64,000 nucleotides of DNA from an uncultured SAR86 cluster bacterium (GTDB taxonomy: Bacteria > Pseudomonadota > Gammaproteobacteria > Magnimaribacterales > D2472): positions 186,001 to 250,000 of the forward strand of contig CACOHS010000001.1 of the NCBI GenBank assembly GCA_902627055.1, written 5' to 3'. Positions 10,320 through 20,973 of the stretch are shown piece by piece. Within the stretch, counting starts at the first letter, position 1, and every line of letters starts with the position of its first letter. Position numbers and translations under genes: made by a program. The notes under the pieces are model-generated. The model was given only the letters and a program-made list of their open reading frames with translations, did not search any database and had not been told where the DNA came from.

Positions 10320-10985
10320 ATGGAACCAGCTTTACAGGAAGCACTGCTTCCAAAATACATCGCAATTGAGGGGCCAATTGGTGTTGGGAAGACTACACTT
10401 GCCCACAAAATTGCAGAGACTTTTAATTATGATGTATTTTTAGAACAACCTGCAGAAAATCCTTTTCTAAAAAGCTTTTACAGAAATCCAAAGCAATCTG
10501 CTCTTGCAACTCAATTATTTTTTTTATTTCAACGTATGCAGCAAATTGAGGATTTAAAGCAAAGATCATTATTTGAACCTGTGCGTGTTGCTGATTTTTT
10601 AATTCAAAAAGATAGATTATTTGCAGAGGTTACACTTTCTGAAGAGGAAATGAATCTTTATGACAAAGTCTATGAACATTTGACGATAGATGCACCGTCA
10701 CCGGATTTAGTAATTTATCTTCAAGCTCCTGTAGAAGTTTTGTTAGAGAGAATTAATAAACGCGGCAATCCAGACGAAAAATTCCTTACGGTTGATTATT
10801 TGGAAAGATTAAATGATGCTTATTCAAAATTCTTTCTATACTTTGAAAATGCTCCCCTGTTAATTATAAATGCGTCAGAAATTGATCTTGAGGATGGTGG
10901 CTCAGACTACGATATGCTAATTAATAAAATTATGTCGGATCCTAGAGGTAAAAATTTTATTAATCCTCAACCATCTATATTTTAA
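10320..10985 (+). CDS. Deoxynucleoside kinase (dGK/dAK family)
   Basis: YIAIEGPIGVGKTTLAHKIA; EPVRVADFLIQKDRLFA; LVIYLQAPVEVLLERINKRG. Confidence 0.85.
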   Translation: MEPALQEALLPKYIAIEGPIGVGKTTLAHKIAETFNYDVFLEQPAENPFLKSFYRNPKQSALATQLFFLFQRMQQIEDLKQRSLFEPVRVADFLIQKDRLFAEVTLSEEEMNLYDKVYEHLTIDAPSPDLVIYLQAPVEVLLERINKRGNPDEKFLTVDYLERLNDAYSKFFLYFENAPLLIINASEIDLEDGGSDYDMLINKIMSDPRGKNFINPQPSIF

Positions 10986-11000
10986 AAGCTAGGCATTCTT

Positions 11001-12941
11001 GTGGCTCAAAAGAAATATCTACCTCCTAAAAATCTTGTAAATCCTTTCATAAAAGATCTTGAGGAATATAACGTAATGTATCAAGAATCCATTGAAAATC
11101 CCCAAGCATTCTTTCACAACCAGGCTTTAGATAACTTAGATTGGATAGAGCCTTTTAAGAGCGTCCATAATGAGAAGTTTATTGATTCAAAGTGGTTCGA
11201 AGATGGCAAGATAAACGTTGCTCATAATTGTATTGATAGACATTTAGAGGTTCATGCAAATAAAACTGCACTGATTTGGGAGGGTGATGATCCTAATGAA
11301 TCACAAGAAATTAGTTATCAAGAGTTACATGAAAATGTATCGAAATTTGGGAATATTTTAAAAAATTTAGGGGCTTCAAAAGGATCAAGAATTTGCATAT
11401 ATATGCCAATGATTCCAGAGGCTGCCTATGCGATGCTCGCTTGTGCAAGGATTGGTGCAATCCACTCTGTTGTATTTGGTGGTTTTTCCCCAGAATCATT
11501 GAAGGACAGAATTCTAGATGCAGATTGCAGAATAGTTGTCACCTCAGATGAAGCCATAAGAGGTGGAAAAAAAATACCTCTCAAGATGAACGTTGATACT
11601 GCGTTATTAGATTGCCCAGATGTTACGAATTGTCTAGTTATAAAGCGAACAAAAGGTGATGTCGGTTGGGTTGAAGGCAGAGACAAAGATTATGATGAAA
11701 TGTTTGCTGAAGCATCAAATGAGTGTCCTTGTGAACCTATGTCTTCTGAAGATCCTTTGTTTATATTGTATACCTCCGGCTCAACAGGAAAACCAAAAGG
11801 TGTCATGCACACAACTGGAGGATACTTGCTAGGAGCACATTTAAGTTTTAAATATCTTTTTGGATACAAAGGAGATGATAAATATTGGTGTACTGCAGAT
11901 GTAGGATGGATTACTGGTCATACATATATTATCTATGGACCTTTATCTAATGGCGCCATGAGTTTAATGTTCGAGGGGATTCCAACATATCCTAGTCCCT
12001 CAAGACTTTGGGAGATTTGCGATAAACATCAAATATCTATTTTTTATACAGCTCCAACAGCTCTAAGAGCATTAATGGCTCAAGGAGATGACCATGTGTT
12101 AAAAACAAATAGAGAAAGCTTACGTATTCTAGGAACTGTTGGTGAGCCAATCAATCCAGAGGCATGGGAGTGGTATTTTAAAGTGGTTGGCAATGAAGAT
12201 TGTCATATCATTGACACCTGGTGGCAGACAGAAACTGGCTCAGTACTAATTTCTCCAATAGCAGGCATTACTCCAGTCAAACCAGGATCAGCAACTTTAC
12301 CATTCTTTGGAGTTAGGCCTGAGCTTGTCGATGAAAATGGAAATATTTTAGAAGGAGCTCAATCAGGAAATCTTATTATTACTCAATCATGGCCCAGCCA
12401 AATAAGAAGTGTGTATGGAGATCATCAAAGAATGATTGATACATATTTTTCTACTTATGATGGGGCCTATTTCACAGGTGATGGCGCAAGAAGAGATGAG
12501 GATGGATATTTTTGGATTACTGGTCGAGTTGATGATGTATTAAATGTCTCTGGACACAGGTTAGGAACAGCAGAAATAGAGAGCGCTTTAGTTTTGCATG
12601 AAAAAGTTGCTGAAGCAGCAATAGTTGGCTTTGAGCATCCCATAAAGGGTCAGGGAATATATGCGTATGTAACACTCATGGTTGGAGAGGAAGAGAATGA
12701 AAATCTAATAAGTGAGTTGCAAAACTTTGTTGCTAAAGAAATTAGTCCAATTGCGAAGCCTGATCTTATTCAATGGGCACCAGGGCTTCCAAAAACAAGA
12801 TCAGGAAAAATTATGAGAAGAATTTTACGCAAAGTTGCTACCGGAGACTTTAATAATCTTGGTGATACATCCACCCTAGCTGATCCTAGTGTGGTAGAAG
12901 ACTTAATTAAAAATAAGCGCGATTTAAAAATAACTAACTAA
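11001..12941 (+). CDS. acs: Acetyl-CoA synthetase
   Basis: [59 protein letters not shown] start. Confidence 0.95.
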   Translation: MAQKKYLPPKNLVNPFIKDLEEYNVMYQESIENPQAFFHNQALDNLDWIEPFKSVHNEKFIDSKWFEDGKINVAHNCIDRHLEVHANKTALIWEGDDPNESQEISYQELHENVSKFGNILKNLGASKGSRICIYMPMIPEAAYAMLACARIGAIHSVVFGGFSPESLKDRILDADCRIVVTSDEAIRGGKKIPLKMNVDTALLDCPDVTNCLVIKRTKGDVGWVEGRDKDYDEMFAEASNECPCEPMSSEDPLFILYTSGSTGKPKGVMHTTGGYLLGAHLSFKYLFGYKGDDKYWCTADVGWITGHTYIIYGPLSNGAMSLMFEGIPTYPSPSRLWEICDKHQISIFYTAPTALRALMAQGDDHVLKTNRESLRILGTVGEPINPEAWEWYFKVVGNEDCHIIDTWWQTETGSVLISPIAGITPVKPGSATLPFFGVRPELVDENGNILEGAQSGNLIITQSWPSQIRSVYGDHQRMIDTYFSTYDGAYFTGDGARRDEDGYFWITGRVDDVLNVSGHRLGTAEIESALVLHEKVAEAAIVGFEHPIKGQGIYAYVTLMVGEEENENLISELQNFVAKEISPIAKPDLIQWAPGLPKTRSGKIMRRILRKVATGDFNNLGDTSTLADPSVVEDLIKNKRDLKITN

Positions 12942-13290
12942 CTAATAAACAAATTAAGCCAATCACCGAAGATATTATTACTAAGTAGTTATAAAGAGTG
13001 GTTTCATCCATCAATTGCATCTCATCTTTTGATTGGTAAAAAAAGTCAGGCATAAACAAAAGAGTCATTGAGTTAAGTGCGTGCATAAAAAATATAATAA
13101 AAATAAACCAATGAGCTGTTTCAATGATTGACGCAAAACTAATGAGTAAAAAAGGGACATCAAAAATTAACAGAAAGTTTTTATTATTTTGATTATAAAT
13201 AAATCCTAAGATGTTAAATTTCTCTTTTATTAAAAATAGAATGATCAAAGCAGAAATTAAATATAAACAACCTAAGATAAAAGCAAACAT
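12934..13290 (-). CDS. Hypothetical membrane protein
   Basis: 118 aa hydrophobic ORF in compact arrangement. Confidence 0.55.
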   Translation of the reverse strand: MFAFILGCLYLISALIILFLIKEKFNILGFIYNQNNKNFLLIFDVPFLLISFASIIETAHWFIFIIFFMHALNSMTLLFMPDFFYQSKDEMQLMDETTLYNYLVIISSVIGLICLLVS

Positions 13291-13291
13291 G

Positions 13292-14110
13292 TTATTGAAT
13301 TAGAGACCAAGTTTTTTGGCCTTTATCTAAATCAATCACTTTATCTTCAAGAAGTTTATATAAGTGAGCTTCAAGACTCCAAACTGCAATAGGATGAAGT
13401 TTAGGGTCAACATCATCATAGACGCTTGTTACTAACTCCTCTGATGTAACAGATGAAAAAGTCTTTAACTTAGAGATAACTTTTTTTTCTCTTTGAAGCC
13501 TATGATCTATGATCCAGTCAACCACGGCCATTGGATCCATTAGGGAATCTCCGTGACCAGGCCAAATTTTATCAAAATTATATTTTCTTAATAATTCTAA
13601 GGATTTTAAATAATCTTTCATAGATCCATCGGGATGAGCAATGACAACGGTAGAGCCATTCATAATATGATCTCCTGTTAGCATGACTCTTTCTTCTTTA
13701 ATTAAAAAGCATAGATGATTAGAAGCATGGCCTGGAGTATGTATGGCCTCTATGACGCACTCTTGAGTTTCAATTAAGTCTCCATGCCCTAGAACACGAT
13801 CAGGCTTAAATGTTTTGTCTTGCAGTGAATCATCTTTTTCAACCAATCTACCCATTAAAGGAACATTTAAAATTTCTCCAATTACTTTAGCCGCAGGTGA
13901 ATGATCGCGATGAGTATGTGTAACTAGGATACGTTTGATTTTACCTTCGCCAAACTTTATTAATTTTTCAATGTGTTCATCAATTACTGGGCCTGGATCT
14001 ACTAGAGTTATATCCTCTAAACCAATAAGATAACTGTTTGTTCCAGAGCCGGTAAATACACTCCCATTTGGGGCTGTAACTCGCTGAATGAATTCTTTAG
14101 ACATCATCAT
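13292..14110 (-). CDS. MBL-fold metallo-hydrolase (LACTB2-like)
   Basis: THTHRDHSPAA, TPGHASNHLCF, WPGHGDSL. Confidence 0.88.
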   Translation of the reverse strand: MMMSKEFIQRVTAPNGSVFTGSGTNSYLIGLEDITLVDPGPVIDEHIEKLIKFGEGKIKRILVTHTHRDHSPAAKVIGEILNVPLMGRLVEKDDSLQDKTFKPDRVLGHGDLIETQECVIEAIHTPGHASNHLCFLIKEERVMLTGDHIMNGSTVVIAHPDGSMKDYLKSLELLRKYNFDKIWPGHGDSLMDPMAVVDWIIDHRLQREKKVISKLKTFSSVTSEELVTSVYDDVDPKLHPIAVWSLEAHLYKLLEDKVIDLDKGQKTWSLIQ

Positions 14111-14876
14111 ATCCTTTTTCCCCTGGAAGAAAACCGACCCATTTGCCGTCTTGTTTTATAAATTTTGGGAGTATTGGTTGAATTGCGTTATTGCCTAAAC
14201 TCTCATAATGATTGAAGGCTTCATCACTGGTGGAAAATTCAGCCAACTGTTCAATATTACTTATCGTTGGAAGAATCATATTCATCTTCCCATCTTTTAA
14301 TTTTACCAAGGCATCTTTAGGTTTGATCCAAAAGCTCTCAGTTAACTCAAAACCATCATGACAGGCAAGTTGTCTTGCATTTACCTTGGCAAGAAAAAAT
14401 CTTGTGTCAAATCTTTTTGGCTCAACTGTAGGAGTAATCCAATGCGCGCATGGAACAATGTTTTTAGTCCTTAATCTTAATGACTCAGATACACATATAT
14501 CTTTAAAAGAAATTTCCTTGTCGTTTAATTGTTTTCTTAAACTGCTCAATTTATCGTTGTCTTGAATTAATGAGTCGTCTGGGTTTGTAAGTAATACTCC
14601 TGCCTCTTCAAAACACTCTCTGATGCAGGCAATCCAATAAGAAAGGCCATCATTTTGAATACCAAGTCTTGCTGAAGCCTCCTCATCATCCATACCTTCG
14701 CAGTATGAATATAGGCCTCTTTCGGCGTCCTCAGGATCTAATTTGCCTCCAGGGAACACATACAAACTCCCAAATGAAGATCTACTACTTCTCTTGACCA
14801 TAAATATTTCAAAACCACTTTCATCTGCTTCACGCATTAAAATAACTGTTGCTGCTGGTTTAATGAGTGTGGTCAT
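14097..14876 (-). CDS. NUDIX hydrolase
   Basis: YVFPGGKLDPED ... RECFEEAGVLL Nudix box variant. Confidence 0.85.
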   Translation of the reverse strand: MTTLIKPAATVILMREADESGFEIFMVKRSSRSSFGSLYVFPGGKLDPEDAERGLYSYCEGMDDEEASARLGIQNDGLSYWIACIRECFEEAGVLLTNPDDSLIQDNDKLSSLRKQLNDKEISFKDICVSESLRLRTKNIVPCAHWITPTVEPKRFDTRFFLAKVNARQLACHDGFELTESFWIKPKDALVKLKDGKMNMILPTISNIEQLAEFSTSDEAFNHYESLGNNAIQPILPKFIKQDGKWVGFLPGEKGYDDV

Positions 14877-14891
14877 TATTTTTTCAATAGT

Positions 14892-15827
14892 ATGGTGATT
14901 TATTATCCTTTAGAATACGCCTTAATGGAAATCACAGATTCACTTGCAGCAGATATTAAAAATGCTCCTAAATGGTTCCATGAAGCTATATCGAATAAAC
15001 CAAAAATTAAAAGTCTTTCGCACCAACTTGGAAACATAACTTATCAGGAATGGGATAGAAAAAAGAGAGATATAATAGTTCTCATTCATGGAACTGGCGC
15101 CCATAAAAAATGGTGGGATCCAATAGCGCCATTAATTTCTGAGAAATATTCTATTATTGCTCCAGATCTTCCAGGAATGGGAGAGTCCGATCATAGAAAA
15201 GAATATAATTTTAAGGAATTTAGCGAGGCATTAATTGCAATCTTGCATCAAGAAAATGTGGCAAATGCTCAAAAAATCTATTTAATTGGTCATTCACTTG
15301 GCGGACATGTTGCTGGCTATATGGCTAGTGAATTTCCTGATTTATTTGACGGCATCGTGATGATTGATTCTCCAATCCGTCCTCCAACATACGACTATGA
15401 CAAACATAAGAGCACAGGCCCGTTGAGAAAAATTAAACTTTATCCAGATAAAATGTCGATTATTGAAAGGTTTAGACTTATGCCACCACAAGACTGTGAA
15501 AATGATTGGTATCTAAGATATATTGCGGAGTACTCTATTCTTAATATTGATAAGGGCTGGAGATGGCGATTCGATGATAAGATGTTTGCAACCCTTCAAC
15601 GTCTTCACAACTATGAATTTAAATTTCAATGCCCTGCACTTTTCATTGCAGGTGGCAAAAGCTTATTATTAGAATCAAAAATTATGAAATATATAAGAGA
15701 AGCTTTCAAAGAATCTATGACGGTAGAGGTGATTGAAGATGCGGCTCATCATGTCCCGCTTGATTCTCCCCTTGAACTTGTAAATCTTCTAAATAATTAT
15801 TTAGACAAATGGGAAAATAAAATATGA
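14892..15827 (+). CDS. Alpha/beta hydrolase
   Basis: LIHGTGAHKKWWDP, LIGHSLGGHVAGY nucleophile elbow, DAAHHVPLDSP; true start may be the internal ATG (MEITDSL). Confidence 0.85.
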   Translation: MVIYYPLEYALMEITDSLAADIKNAPKWFHEAISNKPKIKSLSHQLGNITYQEWDRKKRDIIVLIHGTGAHKKWWDPIAPLISEKYSIIAPDLPGMGESDHRKEYNFKEFSEALIAILHQENVANAQKIYLIGHSLGGHVAGYMASEFPDLFDGIVMIDSPIRPPTYDYDKHKSTGPLRKIKLYPDKMSIIERFRLMPPQDCENDWYLRYIAEYSILNIDKGWRWRFDDKMFATLQRLHNYEFKFQCPALFIAGGKSLLLESKIMKYIREAFKESMTVEVIEDAAHHVPLDSPLELVNLLNNYLDKWENKI

Positions 15828-16906
15828 AAAAAACATTGATAACTACCTCGGGACTTTTAGTTATATGTTTCATGATATTTTTATGGCTCGGAAACAAAGA
15901 TCCAATGCAGCCTCTTGAAGGTTGTGAAAATAATGCTGAATTGAGCGTTTACTGTGATTTTATGAATCCTGAAGATTTAGCTCTTACCCCAGATGAAAAA
16001 TTTTTGATTGTTGCTGAATTTGGTGGAATGGCTCCATTAGTTGAAATGACGCCAGGTAAATTAAGTTTTTTTAATCTCAAAGAAAAAACTAAAATCAATG
16101 CAAATATTTCCTTTGGTAATAACGAATGGGGGTCTAAAGATTGTTCTAGAAGTTCAGATGTTCCCTTTGGCCCTCATGGAATCGATTTAATTCAAAGAGA
16201 TGATGGAAGATTTCAACTGGCAGTGGTCAGTCACCACCCTAAAGAAAGCATAGAGATGTTCGAATTGAAAGAAAAAAATGGCTGGATGCTTGAATGGAAG
16301 GGCTGTATCGATGTTGATGGTCTATATTATTTTAATGATGTATCTCTAGATACCGCTGGAAATTTCTATGCTACTCATATGTTTGACTCTGATTTTTCGT
16401 TAATACGAGGTTTATGGAATGTGTTTGCCAAATCAGATACTGGCTTTGTTGTGAAGTGGAATACTGATGATTCTTTTGAGAACCTTGCTTTTACTGCAGG
16501 CTCTTTCCCGAATGGGATTGCATTGGACCAAAAAAATAGCAATCTCATAGTAAATTACAACTTAGGAGATAAGAGCATATTATTTAATCTTGCTACCGAA
16601 GAACCCTTAGGAGTGTTTGAGTACAATTCTCCTGACAATGTAATCATTAAAGACGGCTATGCATGGGTCGCTAATCATGATCATACGGTTGCTGAGTCTT
16701 TAGGATGCGGTGAAATGACTACATGTCCTCTACCTTTTTCAATTAATAAGTTGTCTTTGTTAGATTTTTCATTGATAAACTCTTATAAATTTGAAAGTAA
16801 AAATATGGGAATTGGAACGGTTGGCTTGCCCCATGATGGATCTTTGTGGATTGGATCATACAAGTCAGACAGATTAGCTGAAGCTAGCCTCTCCATAAGT
16901 GAATAG
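15824..16906 (+). CDS. SMP-30/paraoxonase-like beta-propeller protein, membrane/secreted
   Basis: N-terminal hydrophobic anchor; GPHGIDLIQ, FPNGIALDQKNSNLIVNYN beta-propeller-type repeats. Confidence 0.65.
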   Translation: MKKTLITTSGLLVICFMIFLWLGNKDPMQPLEGCENNAELSVYCDFMNPEDLALTPDEKFLIVAEFGGMAPLVEMTPGKLSFFNLKEKTKINANISFGNNEWGSKDCSRSSDVPFGPHGIDLIQRDDGRFQLAVVSHHPKESIEMFELKEKNGWMLEWKGCIDVDGLYYFNDVSLDTAGNFYATHMFDSDFSLIRGLWNVFAKSDTGFVVKWNTDDSFENLAFTAGSFPNGIALDQKNSNLIVNYNLGDKSILFNLATEEPLGVFEYNSPDNVIIKDGYAWVANHDHTVAESLGCGEMTTCPLPFSINKLSLLDFSLINSYKFESKNMGIGTVGLPHDGSLWIGSYKSDRLAEASLSISE

Positions 16907-18368
16907 TATTTACACTGCTGAGCAAGTCAAAGCTTTCGAGAAAAGTTCATTCGTTAATAAGGGAGACGATCTGCTTGCAATGATGGAAGCAGCAGATCGC
17001 TCTGTTGATGAATTAGTTAAAACCTATCCAAAATCTGAATTTTTAATTTTATGTGGACCAGGAAATAATGGTGGCGATGGTTATTTCATTGGTATTGGTT
17101 TATCTAAATTAAATAAAGAGGTTAAATTTTTAAATGTGCTAGATAATTCAAAGAAATCTCAGCTGTGTGAGCATGCATTTAAAAAGGCTAAAAATTTAAC
17201 ATTTATCAATTCTAATGAGCTGAAAAATATCTCAATTGATACAGTCATAATAGATGCAATATTTGGTATAGGAGGAAGAATTGAATTAAGCAAACAACTT
17301 GAAGAAATTCTATCTGTTTGCAATAAATTTAAATCAAAAGTTGCCATTGATATCCCAACTGGACTAGATTCTAATACTGGAGAAATCTCGAAAGCATGCT
17401 TTAATGCAGATAAAACAATTACTTTTATTGCATATAAGTTAGGGCAACGAATAAATAAAGGTAAGAATTTTTCAGGCAAACTTATCTTAAAAGATCTGGG
17501 ACTTGGTATGACAAAGAAAGTAACTCCGTTGATTAAAGAATTTTCTTTTAAAGATATAAAAGGAAGTATCCCAAAAAGAAAAAATAACGCTCACAAAGGC
17601 GATCATGGCAAGCTTTTGGTAATTGCAGGCGATGAGGGATTTGGAGGCGCAGGCATTATGTCTGCAGAATCTGGGCTTAAAACTGGCGCAGGATTGGTAA
17701 GACTTCTGACTCGAAAATTACATATTTCAGCAAGTCTAGCTAGGAATCCTGAAATTATGGTTTCTGGTGCTGATAATGCGCAAGACCTTGAAGAAAATTT
17801 AAGTTGGCCAAATGCAATTGTTGCAGGTCCAGGAATGTTTGAAAACTTTTGGTCAGAACAAATACTCTACAAGCTGCTTGTCACGATTGCTGATAAAAAG
17901 ATCCCTACTCTTCTTGATGCTGGAGCTCTAAGGTTAATCACCAATAAAGCTTTCTCTAAAATGAAACTTCATGATCAAATGGTCTTAACCCCCCATCCAG
18001 GTGAGGCTGCTGATATGCTAGAAGTTTCAACGCAAGAAATCCAAAAAGATAGAATAGAATCTGCTAAAAAACTTCAAAAAAAATATAACTGCATAATCGT
18101 TCTTAAAGGACAAGGAACAATTATTTGCAATAAAAAAGAAATGTATCTTTGTGCCTCTGGTGGTCCAGAATTAGCTGTGGCAGGAACTGGGGATATCCTC
18201 TCAGGAGTTATCGGCTCATTAATTGCTCAAGGATTGGCCCCAATAGATGCAGCCATTACAGGTGTTGGTCTACATGCTCAAGCTGGCGAAAATTTTGCTA
18301 CCGATGTTGGCAGAATTGGATTAGCCGCAAGCGAACTAATACCGCAAATAAGAAAATTACTGAATTAG
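16899..18368 (+). CDS. nnr: Bifunctional NAD(P)H-hydrate epimerase / ADP-dependent NAD(P)H-hydrate dehydratase
   Basis: LCGPGNNGGDGYFIG; AIDIPTGLDSNTG; VLTPHPGEAADML; AGTGDILSGVIGSLIAQG; GTG start. Confidence 0.93.
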   Translation: MNSIYTAEQVKAFEKSSFVNKGDDLLAMMEAADRSVDELVKTYPKSEFLILCGPGNNGGDGYFIGIGLSKLNKEVKFLNVLDNSKKSQLCEHAFKKAKNLTFINSNELKNISIDTVIIDAIFGIGGRIELSKQLEEILSVCNKFKSKVAIDIPTGLDSNTGEISKACFNADKTITFIAYKLGQRINKGKNFSGKLILKDLGLGMTKKVTPLIKEFSFKDIKGSIPKRKNNAHKGDHGKLLVIAGDEGFGGAGIMSAESGLKTGAGLVRLLTRKLHISASLARNPEIMVSGADNAQDLEENLSWPNAIVAGPGMFENFWSEQILYKLLVTIADKKIPTLLDAGALRLITNKAFSKMKLHDQMVLTPHPGEAADMLEVSTQEIQKDRIESAKKLQKKYNCIIVLKGQGTIICNKKEMYLCASGGPELAVAGTGDILSGVIGSLIAQGLAPIDAAITGVGLHAQAGENFATDVGRIGLAASELIPQIRKLLN

Positions 18369-18375
18369 ACAGCTG

Positions 18376-18846
18376 ATGCTTAAACTCAATTTGAAGGATG
18401 AATCAAGCACTTTGCTTTTAGGTGCAGCTATTGGCAAAACCATTAATAGCTTAGATCAAAAAGTTTTTGAAATTCATTTAAATGGTAATTTAGGTGCCGG
18501 AAAAACTACCTTGGTAAGAGGAACACTTGAATATTTAGGCTGGAAAGACGTTGTAACAAGTCCCACCTATACTTTATGCGAAGAGTATGAAATAGATAAT
18601 AAATTATTATTGCATGTTGATTTGTACAGGATTGAAAGCCAGGAAGACGTGGAGGTATTAAATCTTGACAGAGAAACATTTAATCAAAAAATTGTTTTTA
18701 TTGAGTGGCCAGAAAATCTTCAGACAGATAGACAAGAGGACGTTATAATCAATTTAGAGCATGACAAGCAGGCAAGATGTGTCTCACTAAAATGCAAGGA
18801 CAATAATATTGAATCTAGTATTAAGACCTATTATGAAAATAACTAG
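18376..18846 (+). CDS. tsaE: tRNA threonylcarbamoyladenosine biosynthesis ATPase TsaE
   Basis: HLNGNLGAGKTTLVRG; SPTYTLCEEY; HVDLYRIES. Confidence 0.93.
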   Translation: MLKLNLKDESSTLLLGAAIGKTINSLDQKVFEIHLNGNLGAGKTTLVRGTLEYLGWKDVVTSPTYTLCEEYEIDNKLLLHVDLYRIESQEDVEVLNLDRETFNQKIVFIEWPENLQTDRQEDVIINLEHDKQARCVSLKCKDNNIESSIKTYYENN

Positions 18847-20110
18847 ATCAAGATTTCTGCTAGGAATCCTATGTATTTATGCTCTCAACTTAGAGGCAGT
18901 CAATAAGGTTTCTTTCCAAAATATTTCTGAGCTTGAGTCTGGAAACTTAAGAATAGTATTTAACTTAGATAAAATTGCTTTGATTAACTCATATGCCTTA
19001 GATGATCCTTCCAGGATAGTCATTGATTTAAAAAATACTGAAATTGGTGAGCCTATTCAATCTGAATCATTTTCACCAGTTAAATTAGTCAGAGCCACTG
19101 AAGTTGGAGGCACTACTCGAATTGTGATCGATTTGAGAGGATCTGTGTATTGGAAAAAACCTTGGCAGGTAAAACATAAAGATCGTATTGATTTGATTTT
19201 AGAGATTAAAAGAGACAAAAAGATTTCTCAAAATTTACGCGATATTGTTGTAGCTATAGATGCTGGTCATGGCGGCAGAGATCCAGGAGCTGTTGGAAAG
19301 AGCATCTTAGAAAAAGATATAACACTCTTGATCGCAAAAGAATTAGAGCGAACCTTAGAAAATACATATGGGTATAAACCTGAAATGATAAGGCCTGATG
19401 ATAGATTCGTAGACTTAGATGATAGATATCAAAATGCTAGAAAGCTTGGGGCTGACTTGTTCGTTTCTATTCATGCTGATGCTTTTAGGCTTTCATCTGT
19501 AAAGGGTGCATCTGTTTATGTTTGGGCAGAGGAAGCCTCTTCAATTACAGCAGCAACCTTATCAAAAGATAAATTAGCTTCCAGTCCGGAAGTACAATCA
19601 AAAATCGGTAAATTAGATGTAAGAGATTTTGATGAAGATGCAGCTCGAACTATCTATCAAATAGCTTATGAAGCCAAGATAGACAGTAGTATTATTTTGG
19701 CAGAAAAAATATTAGAACAACTGAAAAAAGATCCTTACACAAAGATGCATAAGCCGAACGTAGAATTTGCAGATTTCAGAGTTTTAAAATCAATAGATAT
19801 TCCATCCGTTCTTGTGGAATCTGGTTTCATTTCTAATCCAGATGATGCTAAAAGATTGGCAGGCAAAGCTGGAAGAAGGATGATTGCAAGAAGTATATTT
19901 TTAGGTATTCATAATTATTTTAAAATCAAACCTAAGCCTAATACTTTCATGGCATCTCTTCCAAAATATGTTGAATACGAAATTCAAAAAGGAGATGTAA
20001 TTTCAGAAATTGCAATACGTTTTGGTGTTACTATTGATGATATTATTAATTTAAATAACTTAAAAAATAAAAGTATTTATCCTGGGCAAATAATTCAAAT
20101 TTCAATCTAA
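18833..20110 (+). CDS. amiC: N-acetylmuramoyl-L-alanine amidase with AMIN and LysM domains
   Basis: VAIDAGHGGRDPGAVG Amidase_3; C-terminal EIQKGDVISEIAIRFGVTIDDIINLNNL LysM; ATG at 18833 (MKITRSRF) preferred over the track start at 18809. Confidence 0.9.
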   Translation: MKITRSRFLLGILCIYALNLEAVNKVSFQNISELESGNLRIVFNLDKIALINSYALDDPSRIVIDLKNTEIGEPIQSESFSPVKLVRATEVGGTTRIVIDLRGSVYWKKPWQVKHKDRIDLILEIKRDKKISQNLRDIVVAIDAGHGGRDPGAVGKSILEKDITLLIAKELERTLENTYGYKPEMIRPDDRFVDLDDRYQNARKLGADLFVSIHADAFRLSSVKGASVYVWAEEASSITAATLSKDKLASSPEVQSKIGKLDVRDFDEDAARTIYQIAYEAKIDSSIILAEKILEQLKKDPYTKMHKPNVEFADFRVLKSIDIPSVLVESGFISNPDDAKRLAGKAGRRMIARSIFLGIHNYFKIKPKPNTFMASLPKYVEYEIQKGDVISEIAIRFGVTIDDIINLNNLKNKSIYPGQIIQISI

Positions 20111-20973
20111 TGTGGGATCTTAAAAATAAAACAGTTGTCATTTCGGGAGCCACCAATGGTATTGGAAAAGCTGCAGCTATTGAGCTCTCAAAAGAATATC
20201 CGAAACTAATTTTTACCTATCGAAATGAAAGTCTTGCTAAGGGTCTTCTTGGTGAGATTAAAGATTCATCACCAGATACTCAAGTTCACTCAGTTTATTG
20301 TGACTTTTCAAATCAGGACTCTATAAAAAAATGTACTGAAGAAATCAATGGTCTTTGCGAAAGCATTGATGTCCTTGTTAATAATGCTGGTGTTGTAAAT
20401 ACTTCATATCACGAAACAAGTGACGGAATTGAAAATACATTTGCAGTCAATCATCTTGGATATTTTCTTTTTACTAACCTACTTTTGCATAAATTAAAAG
20501 GAGAGAATGAGACAAGAATTATAAATGTCTCTTCTGCTGCTCATTCATTTGTTAAAGAAATGCAATGGGGGGATATAAATTTTAAAAATAATTTTAAGCA
20601 AGGTTTAAGATGTTATGGGCAATCTAAGCTTGCTAACTTACTTTTTACAAGATACCTAGCAATTAAATTATCCACAGAAAATATTACAGTTAATGCAATT
20701 CATCCGGGGGGTGTAAACACCTCACTTGGAAGTCAAAATAAAGTTTGGTATAGCAAACCTTTAAGATTAATTTTAAGGCCCTTTTTTAGATCGCCATTGA
20801 AAGGTGCAGAGAGCATTATCTATCTTGCTACCAAGCAAGACGATGGAGTAACAGGAGAATACTTTGTTGATTCAAAAATACATAAGTCGTCCTCTTATTC
20901 AAAAAATCTTGAAGAAGCCCACAAGCTTTGGAGTCTTTCTGAAGAAATGGTTGGGCAAACATTTGATCTTTAG
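20110..20973 (+). CDS. Short-chain dehydrogenase/reductase (retinol dehydrogenase-like)
   Basis: VVISGATNGIGKAAA, NNAGV, YGQSKLANLLF. Confidence 0.85.
   Translation: MWDLKNKTVVISGATNGIGKAAAIELSKEYPKLIFTYRNESLAKGLLGEIKDSSPDTQVHSVYCDFSNQDSIKKCTEEINGLCESIDVLVNNAGVVNTSYHETSDGIENTFAVNHLGYFLFTNLLLHKLKGENETRIINVSSAAHSFVKEMQWGDINFKNNFKQGLRCYGQSKLANLLFTRYLAIKLSTENITVNAIHPGGVNTSLGSQNKVWYSKPLRLILRPFFRSPLKGAESIIYLATKQDDGVTGEYFVDSKIHKSSSYSKNLEEAHKLWSLSEEMVGQTFDL

Noticed and set aside
12930-12950. ACTA tetranucleotide repeat (AACTAACTAACTAATAA) at acs end
   Set aside because: Only about three copies; supplies stop codons in overlapping convergent genes, no further meaning supportable.
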